From JAAYJR01 sp964495655 (GTDB lineage: Bacteria; Bacteroidota; Bacteroidia; Bacteroidales; Prolixibacteraceae), in contig CAZBWK010000146.1 of NCBI GenBank assembly GCA_964495655.1, positions 1 to 6,710 of the forward strand: DNA of 6,710 nucleotides, in the 5' to 3' direction. A model generated the notes under the pieces. The model worked only from the letters and a program-made list of their open reading frames with translations. It was not told where the DNA came from and did no database searches. This document shows, piece after piece, positions 1 through 6,340 of this stretch (the stretch's first letter is position 1; the number at the start of each line of letters is the position of its first letter). The position numbers and the translations under genes are program-made.

Positions 1-1
1 G

Positions 2-127
2 ATTTACAGGGTTAGCCGTCAGTTCATTTTTAATACGCACCGCCGCTTCCTCATCTTACACAGCATACACCCTATCCATTGCAGGCCCAAACCCTCCATA
101 GCTATAACGAGCAATATAAGGAAACCA
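2..127 (-). pseudogene. possible remnant of an unidentified coding sequence
   Basis: One minus-strand frame reads as plausible protein (WFPYIARYSYGGFGPAMDRV, then YAV), meets a TAA at 58-56, and continues in the same frame as DEEAAVRIKNELTANPVN to the window edge. A second TAA lies at 130-128, just before the readable part. A neighbouring frame directly upstream reads RRAHRVNPING, so a frameshift is also possible. The composition (charged, Gly/Pro-containing, no long homopolymer stretches) looks more like decayed coding DNA than random spacer. I do not recognise the family. It lies downstream of the glycosyltransferase gene, so it could be the debris of a further gene of the locus. Chance is a real alternative for a stretch this short. 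Confidence 0.3.
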
Positions 128-136
128 TTAATAGGG

Positions 137-191
137 TTCACGCGATGAGCGCGACGAGAACAATCATTTCACGCTGCTTCGCCGCGAGAAC
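137..191. repeat. pair of GC-rich imperfect direct repeats
   Basis: Two copies, 137-161 and 168-191, both start TTCACGC and end in CGAGAAC with a GC-rich middle. Their starts are 31 bases apart. The first copy contains a small CGCG-ATGAG-CGCG hairpin at 141-153. The GC content stands out sharply from the AT-rich surroundings. The pair lies about 20 bases past the glycosyltransferase stop codon, but no T-run follows on the minus strand, so it is not a standard intrinsic terminator. It could be a member of a dispersed intergenic repeat family, or a site for a DNA-binding protein. Confidence 0.5.
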
Positions 192-210
192 TATCTTCTA
201 GTTATCCCAA

Positions 211-1431
211 TTATTCTTTCTTGACATCACATATAACATCAAACATTTTTTTTGCCAGCATTTTCCTGTCAAAATCGAAAGCCAACTTTTTACAACCTGC
301 CTTACACTTATCAATTTTTTCTTTACCAGAAAACAAATCATTTACATTATCAATAAAATCCTGCTGATTTTCAGGCTCATAAAACAAACCCGCCCCATAT
401 TCTTCAATTATTGCCCTGGCTTCACCATCAACTCCCAATAGTATAGGAATCTCCATAGCAGCAGTCTCAAAAATTTTAGAAGGTATGACCGTTTTAAAAA
501 GATCTCCCTTTCTAAGATTAATTACTGCTGCATCCAAAATACTCAGATAGTCAGACACTTCATTTTTAGGAACTGAATCAAGCATTGTCACATTAGCGAT
601 TTTCTCTGATTTAACTTTTTGAAGCAGGTTTTGTTTTTCAGCGCCATTGCCAATTAAAAGAAAATGAATTAACGGGAAAGAACTTTGCATTTCCTTAGCG
701 CAATCAAGAATAAAATCCAATTTATGCGCCATACCGTGAGTACCTATATAACCTAAAACAATTTTATCAGAAATATTTAATTTTTTCAGCAATTTCTGAT
801 CCTTAGGAATAGGATTATACAACTCCAGATTAGCCCCATTTTTAATAACTTCAATTTTTTCAGCAGAAATTCCCTTTTTTGTAATCTCTACTTTAAAGCT
901 GTCAGTTACTGAAATAATTTTTTTTGCACTTCTATAACACCATGTCTCTTCCCTTTCAAAATAACGGATAAAAAAGTTATCTTTCATAGCTCCTACAGTC
1001 TTTATTGATTCAGGCCAGAGGTCACGCACTTCCATTATCCAGGGTTTTCTCTTCCAAAACGACAGAGTACGGCCGGCAAGAGCTGTAAAAAACTGTGGCG
1101 ATGTAGCAATAATAACATCACACTTTAGCGACAATCCGGCTAAAAAAGAAGTTAAAGAGAAAGATATATAATCAACAATGCGTTTAAAAAATCCGTGATT
1201 AGCTGATATGAATGACCAAACCCTTACTACTTTGATCCCATCAATCCATTCTGTTTTTCTCCACTTATTTTTATATCCTTCATAAACTTTCCCCTGTGGA
1301 AAATTTGGGAAACAAGTAATTACTGTTATTTCAGCGCCATATTTGATCCACTCTCTGCAATGTTCATAAGTCCGGGTAGCTGGTGCATTTACTTCAGGTG
1401 GAAAATTATCGGTTAAAAAAAGAATTTTCAT
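211..1431 (-). CDS. glycosyltransferase family 4, WbuB/WcaI-like
   Basis: A 406-residue GT-B-fold glycosyltransferase of the GT4 type, predicted to move a sugar from a nucleotide-sugar to a growing lipid-linked surface polysaccharide at the inner face of the membrane. The N-terminal acceptor domain opens with MKILFLTDNFPPE and carries the VRDLWPES segment (135-142) typical of WbuB/WcaI relatives. The C-terminal donor domain has YIGTHGMAH (228-236), LLIGNG (258-263) and VIPSKIFE (315-322), where Glu322 is the expected nucleotide-sugar-binding glutamate, followed by GEARAIIEE (336-344). Length matches the family (about 400). There is no signal peptide; a hydrophobic segment near 88-100 fits membrane association. 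The ATG at 1431 lies 3 bases after the stop of the heparinase-like gene, so the two are almost certainly co-transcribed. Donor and acceptor sugars cannot be read from sequence; WbuB itself transfers N-acetyl-L-fucosamine, which is only a hint. Confidence 0.92.
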   Translation of the reverse strand: MKILFLTDNFPPEVNAPATRTYEHCREWIKYGAEITVITCFPNFPQGKVYEGYKNKWRKTEWIDGIKVVRVWSFISANHGFFKRIVDYISFSLTSFLAGLSLKCDVIIATSPQFFTALAGRTLSFWKRKPWIMEVRDLWPESIKTVGAMKDNFFIRYFEREETWCYRSAKKIISVTDSFKVEITKKGISAEKIEVIKNGANLELYNPIPKDQKLLKKLNISDKIVLGYIGTHGMAHKLDFILDCAKEMQSSFPLIHFLLIGNGAEKQNLLQKVKSEKIANVTMLDSVPKNEVSDYLSILDAAVINLRKGDLFKTVIPSKIFETAAMEIPILLGVDGEARAIIEEYGAGLFYEPENQQDFIDNVNDLFSGKEKIDKCKAGCKKLAFDFDRKMLAKKMFDVICDVKKE

Positions 1432-1434
1432 TAT

Positions 1435-3135
1435 TTAAAGGCTACTAATGATAGTTTTTAATTGCGCAGTAAATTGTATTTCAACTTTATACGTTTTTGA
1501 AAATTTATTGAAGCCATTAGGTATCCTGGTTTGTATTAATTTTATAGAATCTGCATTTTCAATAATTAAAGTAACATTTCCCGTTTCAATGATATGGTTA
1601 TTTTGCAGGGGCTTAACAATTGGCGAAAACCAAATATGAGCCTTTCCTTTTTTAATTTTACCGTTCAGAGTATCTCTAATTTCAATTTGGGTTTTTGAAA
1701 ATTTCCATTCACGCTGGTGAACAGTGCCCAGTTTTTTATATCCATTATGTCTCGCCATTACCCAATCTTTCTCATCTTTCAGTAACTCTACCTTTGCGCG
1801 ACGTGCAACCCGGAACGAAGACCAAACCTGCGATGAATTTTGATCGAGTACAGTAACCGTATTATGTGCAGCAGTACCCCTTTCAGTTAACCTGAAATCA
1901 CAAACGTTATATGTAGAAATTCCGCTATCGACAATAACCGGTTCATTATTAACATTTAATACAAAATTTAAAGTGTCGGCATGAGCATGGCCAGGCTGAT
2001 AAGAAGGCCCAATTTGCCCAACATCAATGATGCATTCGTAAATGGGTGAAGTGAATTTGCGATAGCCGGATAAAGAGAGTTTCTCAAACGTAATGGCGGG
2101 ATTTCCGCTTCGCTCCATATTGTTGCAGATTTCAGGTTGCTGGTTCCGCCCTTCGACTCTTCTAAAATTAACATTTTGCAGATTAAGTCTTTCAGCATAT
2201 TTATTTAATTGCTGTGTAGTCGGGGCAATGCCGGAAGCAGAATCATTCAATAAAGGGATTTCTCCGTTAGAGAAGGTGATGGCATTGAGCCAGGTTAGCA
2301 TTTTTTGTGCTTTACGCTGCATCAACTCCATAAGTATTTCCTGGCCTTCAAAACGCTGGTTGTTTTGTAACAGGTTAATGCAATCGAGCAAGCGATCGAG
2401 GATGATTTGGTGGTACATTGGACTGAGCTCAAAATGGGCGCCATCTTCAAGAATTTGTTCCTCAAGTTCTCCTTCAATAATTTTTTTGGCTTTATTGTAA
2501 AATAGGACCTCGTTAAAATAAAAGGCTCCATACAGCAGACTGAAACCGTCTTCGAGTAAATGATTAGCCAAAAGGTGGTATTCGATATTATCGAGAAGTA
2601 TCTTGTATTGTGTGTATAAAGAAGAATCAATTTTTTTTTTCGCAACGAGCGCAGTAGGTTCTTTCCACAAACGCTGTGTTAAATTTTCTGTTATTGAGAA
2701 AAATTTTATCCAGTTTATACCGCGGAGAGAGATAGGGTAAGGCTCCAGCCCGGTTCTATTTTCAGACAAATTTTGAATAAAATTTTCAATAAGCTGAATC
2801 CCTGTCTTTTCATCCATTCCCGGCTGCAACAGGTAGTCCATATAATTAAGGTTATAAGCCCAAAGTCTGCTAAATTCATGTTCATTCCAAATTATTTTAC
2901 CGGACTTATAACTTTTAGAAATATTTAAAAATGTAAAAATTTCATAAGCAAATGAAACAGGTTTTTCAATCCATGACAATAGGGTAACAGGAATCGCCTC
3001 TCTTTCAATGAAAAAGGAGTATTTATATCTAATAACTTTTCTCCAAAAGGATCGCAAGCGATACCAAAGCTGATAGCGAATTTGAATGAACCGGAGATAG
3101 CGAAGTGTAATAAATAATATTAAAAGCTTCTTCAT
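1435..3135 (-). CDS. heparinase II/III-family protein (alginate-lyase-like)
   Basis: A 566-residue protein with the two-part heparinase II/III layout: an alpha-helical toroid N-terminal domain (about 85-315) followed by a beta-sandwich domain (about 350-566). Visible family motifs are LWAYNLNYMDYL (91-102), EPYPISLRGINWIKF (131-145), NHLLEDGFSLLYGAFYF (191-207), LEDGAHFELSPMYHQIILDR (229-248), PGHAHADTLNF (381-391) and ERGTAAHNTV (418-427). The conserved Tyr, His and Asn positions resemble those of uronate-polymer lyases, so cleavage by beta-elimination is possible. There is no clear Sec signal peptide: the N-terminus is hydrophobic then strongly basic (MKKLLILFITLRYLRF), so it may be cytoplasmic or membrane-bound. 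In exopolysaccharide loci such genes commonly accompany a bi-domain oxidoreductase and a GT4, as here. Odd points are a roughly 20-residue low-complexity stretch (328-347) from repeat-like DNA and an A10 run at codons 166-169. The substrate is unknown. Confidence 0.9.
   Translation of the reverse strand: MKKLLILFITLRYLRFIQIRYQLWYRLRSFWRKVIRYKYSFFIEREAIPVTLLSWIEKPVSFAYEIFTFLNISKSYKSGKIIWNEHEFSRLWAYNLNYMDYLLQPGMDEKTGIQLIENFIQNLSENRTGLEPYPISLRGINWIKFFSITENLTQRLWKEPTALVAKKKIDSSLYTQYKILLDNIEYHLLANHLLEDGFSLLYGAFYFNEVLFYNKAKKIIEGELEEQILEDGAHFELSPMYHQIILDRLLDCINLLQNNQRFEGQEILMELMQRKAQKMLTWLNAITFSNGEIPLLNDSASGIAPTTQQLNKYAERLNLQNVNFRRVEGRNQQPEICNNMERSGNPAITFEKLSLSGYRKFTSPIYECIIDVGQIGPSYQPGHAHADTLNFVLNVNNEPVIVDSGISTYNVCDFRLTERGTAAHNTVTVLDQNSSQVWSSFRVARRAKVELLKDEKDWVMARHNGYKKLGTVHQREWKFSKTQIEIRDTLNGKIKKGKAHIWFSPIVKPLQNNHIIETGNVTLIIENADSIKLIQTRIPNGFNKFSKTYKVEIQFTAQLKTIISSL
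2121..2148 (-). repeat. heptamer-like tract inside the heparinase-family gene
   Basis: On the minus strand four successive heptamers read CGGAACC, AGCAACC, TGAAATC and TGCAACA, matching a loose NGNAANC pattern; related words (GCGAAGC, GGAAATC) follow shortly after. Translated in frame they give the low-complexity RNQQPEICN within residues 328-347. Position, between the YAERL helix region and the LSLSGYRKF strand that begins the beta domain, suits a tolerated loop insertion. The periodicity is visible but degenerate. Confidence 0.4.
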
Positions 3136-3151
3136 ATTTAGACTAGTATTG

Positions 3152-3186
3152 CAAATAATACCTTCCAGGGAAAAGCAAAATGCAAT
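3152..3186 (-). promoter_or_regulatory. weak candidate promoter for the heparinase-GT4 pair
   Basis: In the 106-base spacer upstream of the heparinase-like gene the minus strand carries TATTATTTG (3160-3152), one base longer than the Bacteroidota -7 consensus TAnnTTTG. An ATTG (3186-3183) lies about 22 bases upstream, where a -33 TTTG/TTG box would be. This would start a transcript roughly 10 bases before the ATG at 3135. Such a promoter would let the two polysaccharide genes be expressed independently of the overlapping pair upstream. The match is imperfect. Confidence 0.25.
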
Positions 3187-3241
3187 CTGTGATTTTACTT
3201 CTATAGTTCACGGTATGCTCCTGCTCAGGATTTTTTTTCTA

Positions 3242-3859
3242 TTAAACTTTTTTATATTTTTTGTTAATATTGCGTGGCAAAAAAACACCTTTAATGCAAT
3301 TAGGATTCCTTACACAAATTTGTATATGATCTTTTTCTCTGAAGCCTGCATTGGGATATAGTTGTCCCCCTTCCCAGAAAACTCCACGTACGGAATCATA
3401 TGAATCTTCTCCTGTTGCTTTTCTGATTTGATGAAAGGTCTCAAAAACAGCGCAATCCAAGTCTCTCAGTAACAGATCATCAGAATTTCCTACAGTCTTG
3501 TTTAAGGGAAGTATTCTGCCGGAAGTTTCCCATATCAATTTAAAGACATCATAACTTGATTTTAAAAGTTGCAGAGAACCATAATCCAAAAGATCAAAAC
3601 AATAACCTAAATCAATTACAGCTCCAATAATAGAAGGTTTATTAATGGATTTCTTCGCTTTTAATGGATTGTCTTTAAGAAAGTTGGCAAACTCCCAAGC
3701 TCTGTCAGGGCTATTCTCCCAAAAATAAATACCATGACCCAACCAATCGTACTTATTATTACTTTCTTTAAGATTTTTTTTGTTATTAACAACTAAAGTT
3801 GCAACAGATTCGTCACATCCATGAAATCCCAGTACTAATCCTGAGCGTGTTGAATACAT
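3242..3859 (-). CDS. ADP-ribosyltransferase-like (DUF3990-like) protein, putative toxin
   Basis: A 205-residue soluble protein of a widespread, poorly characterised family. It opens with GFHGCDES (11-18), followed by DWLGHGIYFWENSPDRAWEFA (38-58), and ends with FWEGGQLYPNAGFREKDHIQ (161-180) and VRNPNCIKGVFLP (183-195). The order of His13 in an early HG motif, Gly/Tyr45 in a GIYFWE motif followed by a helix with Ala-rich EFA, and a late acidic segment (Glu163 or Glu175) parallels DUF3990 and other ART/PARP-fold proteins that bind NAD through H-Y-E residues. I infer the fold from motif order; the activity is not proven. The ATG at 3859 lies inside the end of the 57-codon gene upstream (25-base overlap, -1 relative frame). 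An AAGGAG sits only 2 bases before it, which is too close for a normal Shine-Dalgarno, so coupled translation is likely. An A8 run lies at 3781-3774. The pair resembles a toxin-antitoxin unit. Confidence 0.72.
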   Translation of the reverse strand: MYSTRSGLVLGFHGCDESVATLVVNNKKNLKESNNKYDWLGHGIYFWENSPDRAWEFANFLKDNPLKAKKSINKPSIIGAVIDLGYCFDLLDYGSLQLLKSSYDVFKLIWETSGRILPLNKTVGNSDDLLLRDLDCAVFETFHQIRKATGEDSYDSVRGVFWEGGQLYPNAGFREKDHIQICVRNPNCIKGVFLPRNINKKYKKV

Positions 3860-4008
3860 AACTCCTTGTAATGTTCACTTACCATTCCATCGGGAGTAAG
3901 AATTCCTATACTTCTTAAGAATTCTTCCGATAACTTTTTATTAGATGATATTTTTTTGCCGAAAGCTTTAATTTGTTTATCAGCCTTTTCTATCTCTTTG
4001 TTACACAT
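3835..4008 (-). CDS. 57-residue small protein upstream of the ART-like gene, putative antitoxin
   Basis: Small gene starting ATG at 4008 and ending TAG at 3837-3835. The protein runs MCNKEIEKADKQIKAFGKKI, then a helix-like SSNKKLSEEFLRSIGILTPD and GMVSEHYKELC. This follows a pattern I recall from other genomes: a charged N-terminal helix, a segment like S-x-E-x-A-x-x-F-L-x-x-A-G-I, then a short G-x-L/V-x-x-x-Y-x-x-L-C tail, immediately upstream of GFHGCD/GIYFWEN proteins. An in-frame TAA at 4023-4021 limits the start to this ATG. The 25-base overlap with the next gene argues that both are real and co-translated. It may neutralise the downstream protein, regulate the palindrome on its own promoter, or both; this is inferred from arrangement only. 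No cysteine pairs or membrane segments are seen. Confidence 0.7.
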   Translation of the reverse strand: MCNKEIEKADKQIKAFGKKISSNKKLSEEFLRSIGILTPDGMVSEHYKELCIQHAQD

Positions 4009-4023
4009 GATAAACTTTTTTTA

Positions 4024-4031
4024 CAAAAGTA
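4024..4031 (-). promoter_or_regulatory. candidate -7 box of the small-gene/ART-like module
   Basis: The minus strand reads TACTTTTG, an exact fit to the Bacteroidota -7 consensus TAnnTTTG, 16 bases before the ATG at 4008. The -33 position carries only a T-rich TTTTAG rather than a clear TTG. The transcript leader would be very short (roughly 10 bases). The box overlaps the 14-bp palindrome, which suits autoregulation. Confidence 0.45.
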
Positions 4032-4042
4032 TAAATTTATAC
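4029..4042. promoter_or_regulatory. perfect 14-bp palindrome, candidate operator
   Basis: GTATAAATTTATAC is a perfect inverted repeat overlapping the candidate -7 box of the overlapping gene pair by three bases. Toxin-antitoxin units are often repressed by the antitoxin, alone or with the toxin, binding such a site. Palindromes arise easily in AT-rich DNA, so this is suggestive only. Confidence 0.4.
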
Positions 4043-4079
4043 GTGAACTAAAATTTTTCTGTATAAAAACTTATAATTT

Positions 4080-6272
4080 TTATAGTATGTTTATCCAGCG
4101 GCCTTCCTTCAGACTTTGAATAGCTGCGAAACCAGCCATCGTAGTGTTTATAATTTCATCAAAGGGGATAATTGGATTACCGGTTTTAATAGATTCCACC
4201 AAAAGTTTGAATTGATATTTATGGCCTTTGTCAAGGCGCGTTTTTTGTTTTGTAAAACCTTTAATTCCATATCCTCTTAATATACGCCAGTTGTCAATAA
4301 TCAGCGTTTTTCCCTGGTTATAAGCTTCTATACGTTCTTTGGAATAGGCTTTACTCCCATTGGCAAAATAGTTTATGACAGCATTGGTGCCGTTTTCATA
4401 TTTAAGCAAAATGCTGGCATTATCAGTATTTTCCTGTGGATTTATTCCCAGGCTGTTCATGCAGACAGCTTTTACCCTGCTACCGGACAAGTATGTACAC
4501 AAGTCGATATAATGACAAGCTTCTCCAATGATACGGCCTCCGCCAACTTCCAAATCGTGCACCCATACTTCGGGAGAAATAAATCCTGCATTCATGGTCG
4601 CTATAATATTTTTTGGCCCTTCACCCAACAGATGTTTCATTTTAATTGTGAGGGGTGCAAAACGGCGGTTGAAACCAACGACCACCATAGGTATGTCTTT
4701 TCGATAACTGTCAGCTTCAGAAGTCTTATGTTTTTCTTTTCCCCCCGAATCATTTCTCTCTCCTGAATCCTCAGAATCCGGATTACAAGCCCGGGTAATC
4801 TTTTCCAGTTCATCCTCGTTGAGACACAATGGTTTTTCCACAAATACATTTTTACCGGCTTTTAAAGCCTCGATAGTCATGCTGGCATGCAAATTATGAC
4901 GAGTAGTAATCATTACGGTATCCACTTCCGGATCATTGAGAATTTCTTTATAATCGGATGTAGCCACAGCAATATTACCCTTCTTTGCCAGAATTTTGGC
5001 GGAGAGCCCTCCTGCACTTGCAATATATTTGAGGTCAGCGCCGGCAGAATTCATGCATGGCACAATAGTGGAAGAGGTAAAATTACCTGCCCCGATAATG
5101 CCAAATACCCCTTTGGCTCCTTTAAATGATGACGGAGCTACCTTCACTGAAGAAACAGGACTGCTCTTTTCAGGATAAACCAAAATAGATGCAATCGACC
5201 CGGCTTTCCGCATATCTCCATAAATTTGCAGGTAATCATCCAGCTTCACCCGTTCTGAAATAAGTGTTTTGACATTAAGTTGTCCGGATGAAATCGCCTG
5301 AAGGATAGCCTCGAAATTTCTTTTTTCTGTCCACCTCACAAACCCTATGGGATAATCTTTTCCTTTTTGCTCATAATTCTCATCATAGCGACCGGGGCCA
5401 TAAGAGCACGATACCTGGAATGTTAGTTCCTTCTTGTAAAAATCATCCCTGCGAATATTCAACCCTATTACACCCACTAAAATTATTCTTCCACGTTGAC
5501 GGCTCATTTCGGCTGCCTGATGAATAACTTCATCATTTTTAGTGGAGGCAGTAATTATGACACCATCCGCACCACCACCATTAGTGGCATTTTGTACAAA
5601 TTTTACCGGGTCAGTTCCCCCGGATGGATTAAAAGCAATAATACCTTTTGATTGCGCAATTTGTACTTTTTGCTTATCAAAATCACACCCAATCACCCGG
5701 CATCCGTTAGCTCTCAATAATTCCGCAGTTATCAAGCCAATTAGACCGAGGCCAATCACAACAATAGTTTCACCAAAAGTAGGATTACAAAGGCGGATAC
5801 CCTCCAGTCCTATGCTGCCAATCACTGTAAAAGCAGCCTCCTCGTCACTGACATTTTCAGGAATCTTAACACAAAGATTTTCAGGCACACAAACAAATTC
5901 CGCATGATGGCCATTAGAGGCAACCCGATCCCCAACACTAAAACCATGAACACCTTTTCCGACCGCTTCTACAACACCTACATTACAATAACCTAAAGGA
6001 AGAGGCTGATTTAATTTATTAAAAACAGCCTCCACAGTCGGCATGATACCTTCCGATTTCATTTTATCCAATACCTGTTTAACCTTATCCGGTTGCTGTT
6101 TAGCCTTATTGATAAACCCGGCCTTCCCAAATTCCACCAGCATACGTTCAGTACCCAGCGACACCAGGCTGCGGGTAGTGCAGATTAACAATGTTCCAGG
6201 TTTTACCTGGGGGGAAGGGACTTCTTCTAAAATTGTATGCCCTTTTTTAAGGTCTTGGATTATTTGTTTCAT
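4080..6272 (-). CDS. bi-domain oxidoreductase: MDR alcohol-dehydrogenase-like plus Gfo/Idh/MocA
   Basis: A 730-residue fusion of two NAD(P)-dependent enzymes. Residues 1 to about 365 are a zinc-type MDR dehydrogenase relative: SLVSLGTERMLVEFGKAG (36-53), PLGYCNVGVVEAVGKGV (92-108) and a Rossmann GLGLIG (174-179). The usual catalytic-zinc Cys motif is absent, as is normal for this fusion family to my knowledge. From about 388 a Gfo/Idh/MocA domain begins with GIIGAGNF (391-398) and carries EKPL (479-482) and GGGRIIGEACHYIDL (577-591), with His587 and Asp590 at the expected catalytic positions. It probably oxidises, reduces or epimerises a nucleotide-linked sugar for a surface polysaccharide; the substrate is unknown. 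I chose the ATG at 6272 (MKQIIQDLKKGHTILEEVP), where family similarity begins. The frame is open to an ATG at 6368, but the extra 32 residues come from a heptamer repeat. About 30 residues (497-526) look like an insertion. The gene ends 71 bases before the small overlapping pair. Confidence 0.9.
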   Translation of the reverse strand: MKQIIQDLKKGHTILEEVPSPQVKPGTLLICTTRSLVSLGTERMLVEFGKAGFINKAKQQPDKVKQVLDKMKSEGIMPTVEAVFNKLNQPLPLGYCNVGVVEAVGKGVHGFSVGDRVASNGHHAEFVCVPENLCVKIPENVSDEEAAFTVIGSIGLEGIRLCNPTFGETIVVIGLGLIGLITAELLRANGCRVIGCDFDKQKVQIAQSKGIIAFNPSGGTDPVKFVQNATNGGGADGVIITASTKNDEVIHQAAEMSRQRGRIILVGVIGLNIRRDDFYKKELTFQVSCSYGPGRYDENYEQKGKDYPIGFVRWTEKRNFEAILQAISSGQLNVKTLISERVKLDDYLQIYGDMRKAGSIASILVYPEKSSPVSSVKVAPSSFKGAKGVFGIIGAGNFTSSTIVPCMNSAGADLKYIASAGGLSAKILAKKGNIAVATSDYKEILNDPEVDTVMITTRHNLHASMTIEALKAGKNVFVEKPLCLNEDELEKITRACNPDSEDSGERNDSGGKEKHKTSEADSYRKDIPMVVVGFNRRFAPLTIKMKHLLGEGPKNIIATMNAGFISPEVWVHDLEVGGGRIIGEACHYIDLCTYLSGSRVKAVCMNSLGINPQENTDNASILLKYENGTNAVINYFANGSKAYSKERIEAYNQGKTLIIDNWRILRGYGIKGFTKQKTRLDKGHKYQFKLLVESIKTGNPIIPFDEIINTTMAGFAAIQSLKEGRWINIL
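4695..4784 (-). other. apparent in-frame low-complexity insertion in the oxidoreductase
   Basis: Between LEKITRAC and IPMVVVGFNRRFAPLT the Gfo/Idh domain contains about 30 hydrophilic residues beginning NPDSEDSGERNDSGG and continuing with KEKHKTSEADSYRKD. Relatives normally pass from this helix to the VGFNRRF strand with only a few residues. The minus-strand DNA starts with GATTCTGAGGATTCAGGAGAG, a purine-rich, heptamer-reminiscent word pattern like the array upstream of the gene. The reading frame is kept and the downstream motifs are intact, so the protein is probably functional with a long surface loop. Confidence 0.45.
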
Positions 6273-6291
6273 AGATGTATTTTTTATTAGA

Positions 6292-6340
6292 ATTCCGAAG
6301 TCAGTCCTCTGACGTCTGATCTCTGTCCTCCGACCTCTCA
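6292..6340. repeat. degenerate heptanucleotide array between the ATPase and oxidoreductase genes
   Basis: Seven consecutive heptamers on the plus strand: ATTCCGA, AGTCAGT, CCTCTGA, CGTCTGA, TCTCTGT, CCTCCGA, CCTCTCA, approximating CCTCTGA (TCAGAGG on the minus strand). Because 7 bases shift the frame each unit, the minus strand stays open and translates as an Arg/Thr-rich string (RGRRTEIRRQRTD) that extends the oxidoreductase frame artificially. Arrays of this look are familiar from spacers of Bacteroidota genomes. No promoter matching TAnnTTTG is evident in the same 96-base spacer. Confidence 0.65.

Noticed and set aside
2093..2500. Long plus-strand open frames opposite the heparinase-like gene, and a similar one at 5542-5907 opposite the oxidoreductase
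   Set aside because: They lie antisense to clearly conserved genes and their translations are Ser/Cys/Pro-rich without recognisable motifs, so they are shadows.
2322..2645. Minus-strand open frame overlapping the heparinase-like gene, just after the A10 run
   Set aside because: It needs a TTG start, has no recognisable motifs and overlaps conserved helical-domain coding sequence; only relevant if the A10 run slips.
3219..3238. Hairpin TCCTG-CT-CAGGA followed by eight T on the plus strand, resembling a terminator
   Set aside because: It points in the plus direction, where no gene needs it, the loop is only two bases if the full stem pairs, and on the minus strand the run is on the wrong side.
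3835..3859. Programmed -1 frameshift joining the 57-codon gene to the ART-like gene
   Set aside because: The relative frame is -1, but the overlap contains no slippery heptamer or visible downstream structure; separate ATG initiation explains the arrangement.
4062..4075. Second inverted repeat TATAA-AAAC-TTATA near the oxidoreductase stop
   Set aside because: Short, imperfect and AT-only, as expected by chance in this composition; no T-run that would make it a terminator.
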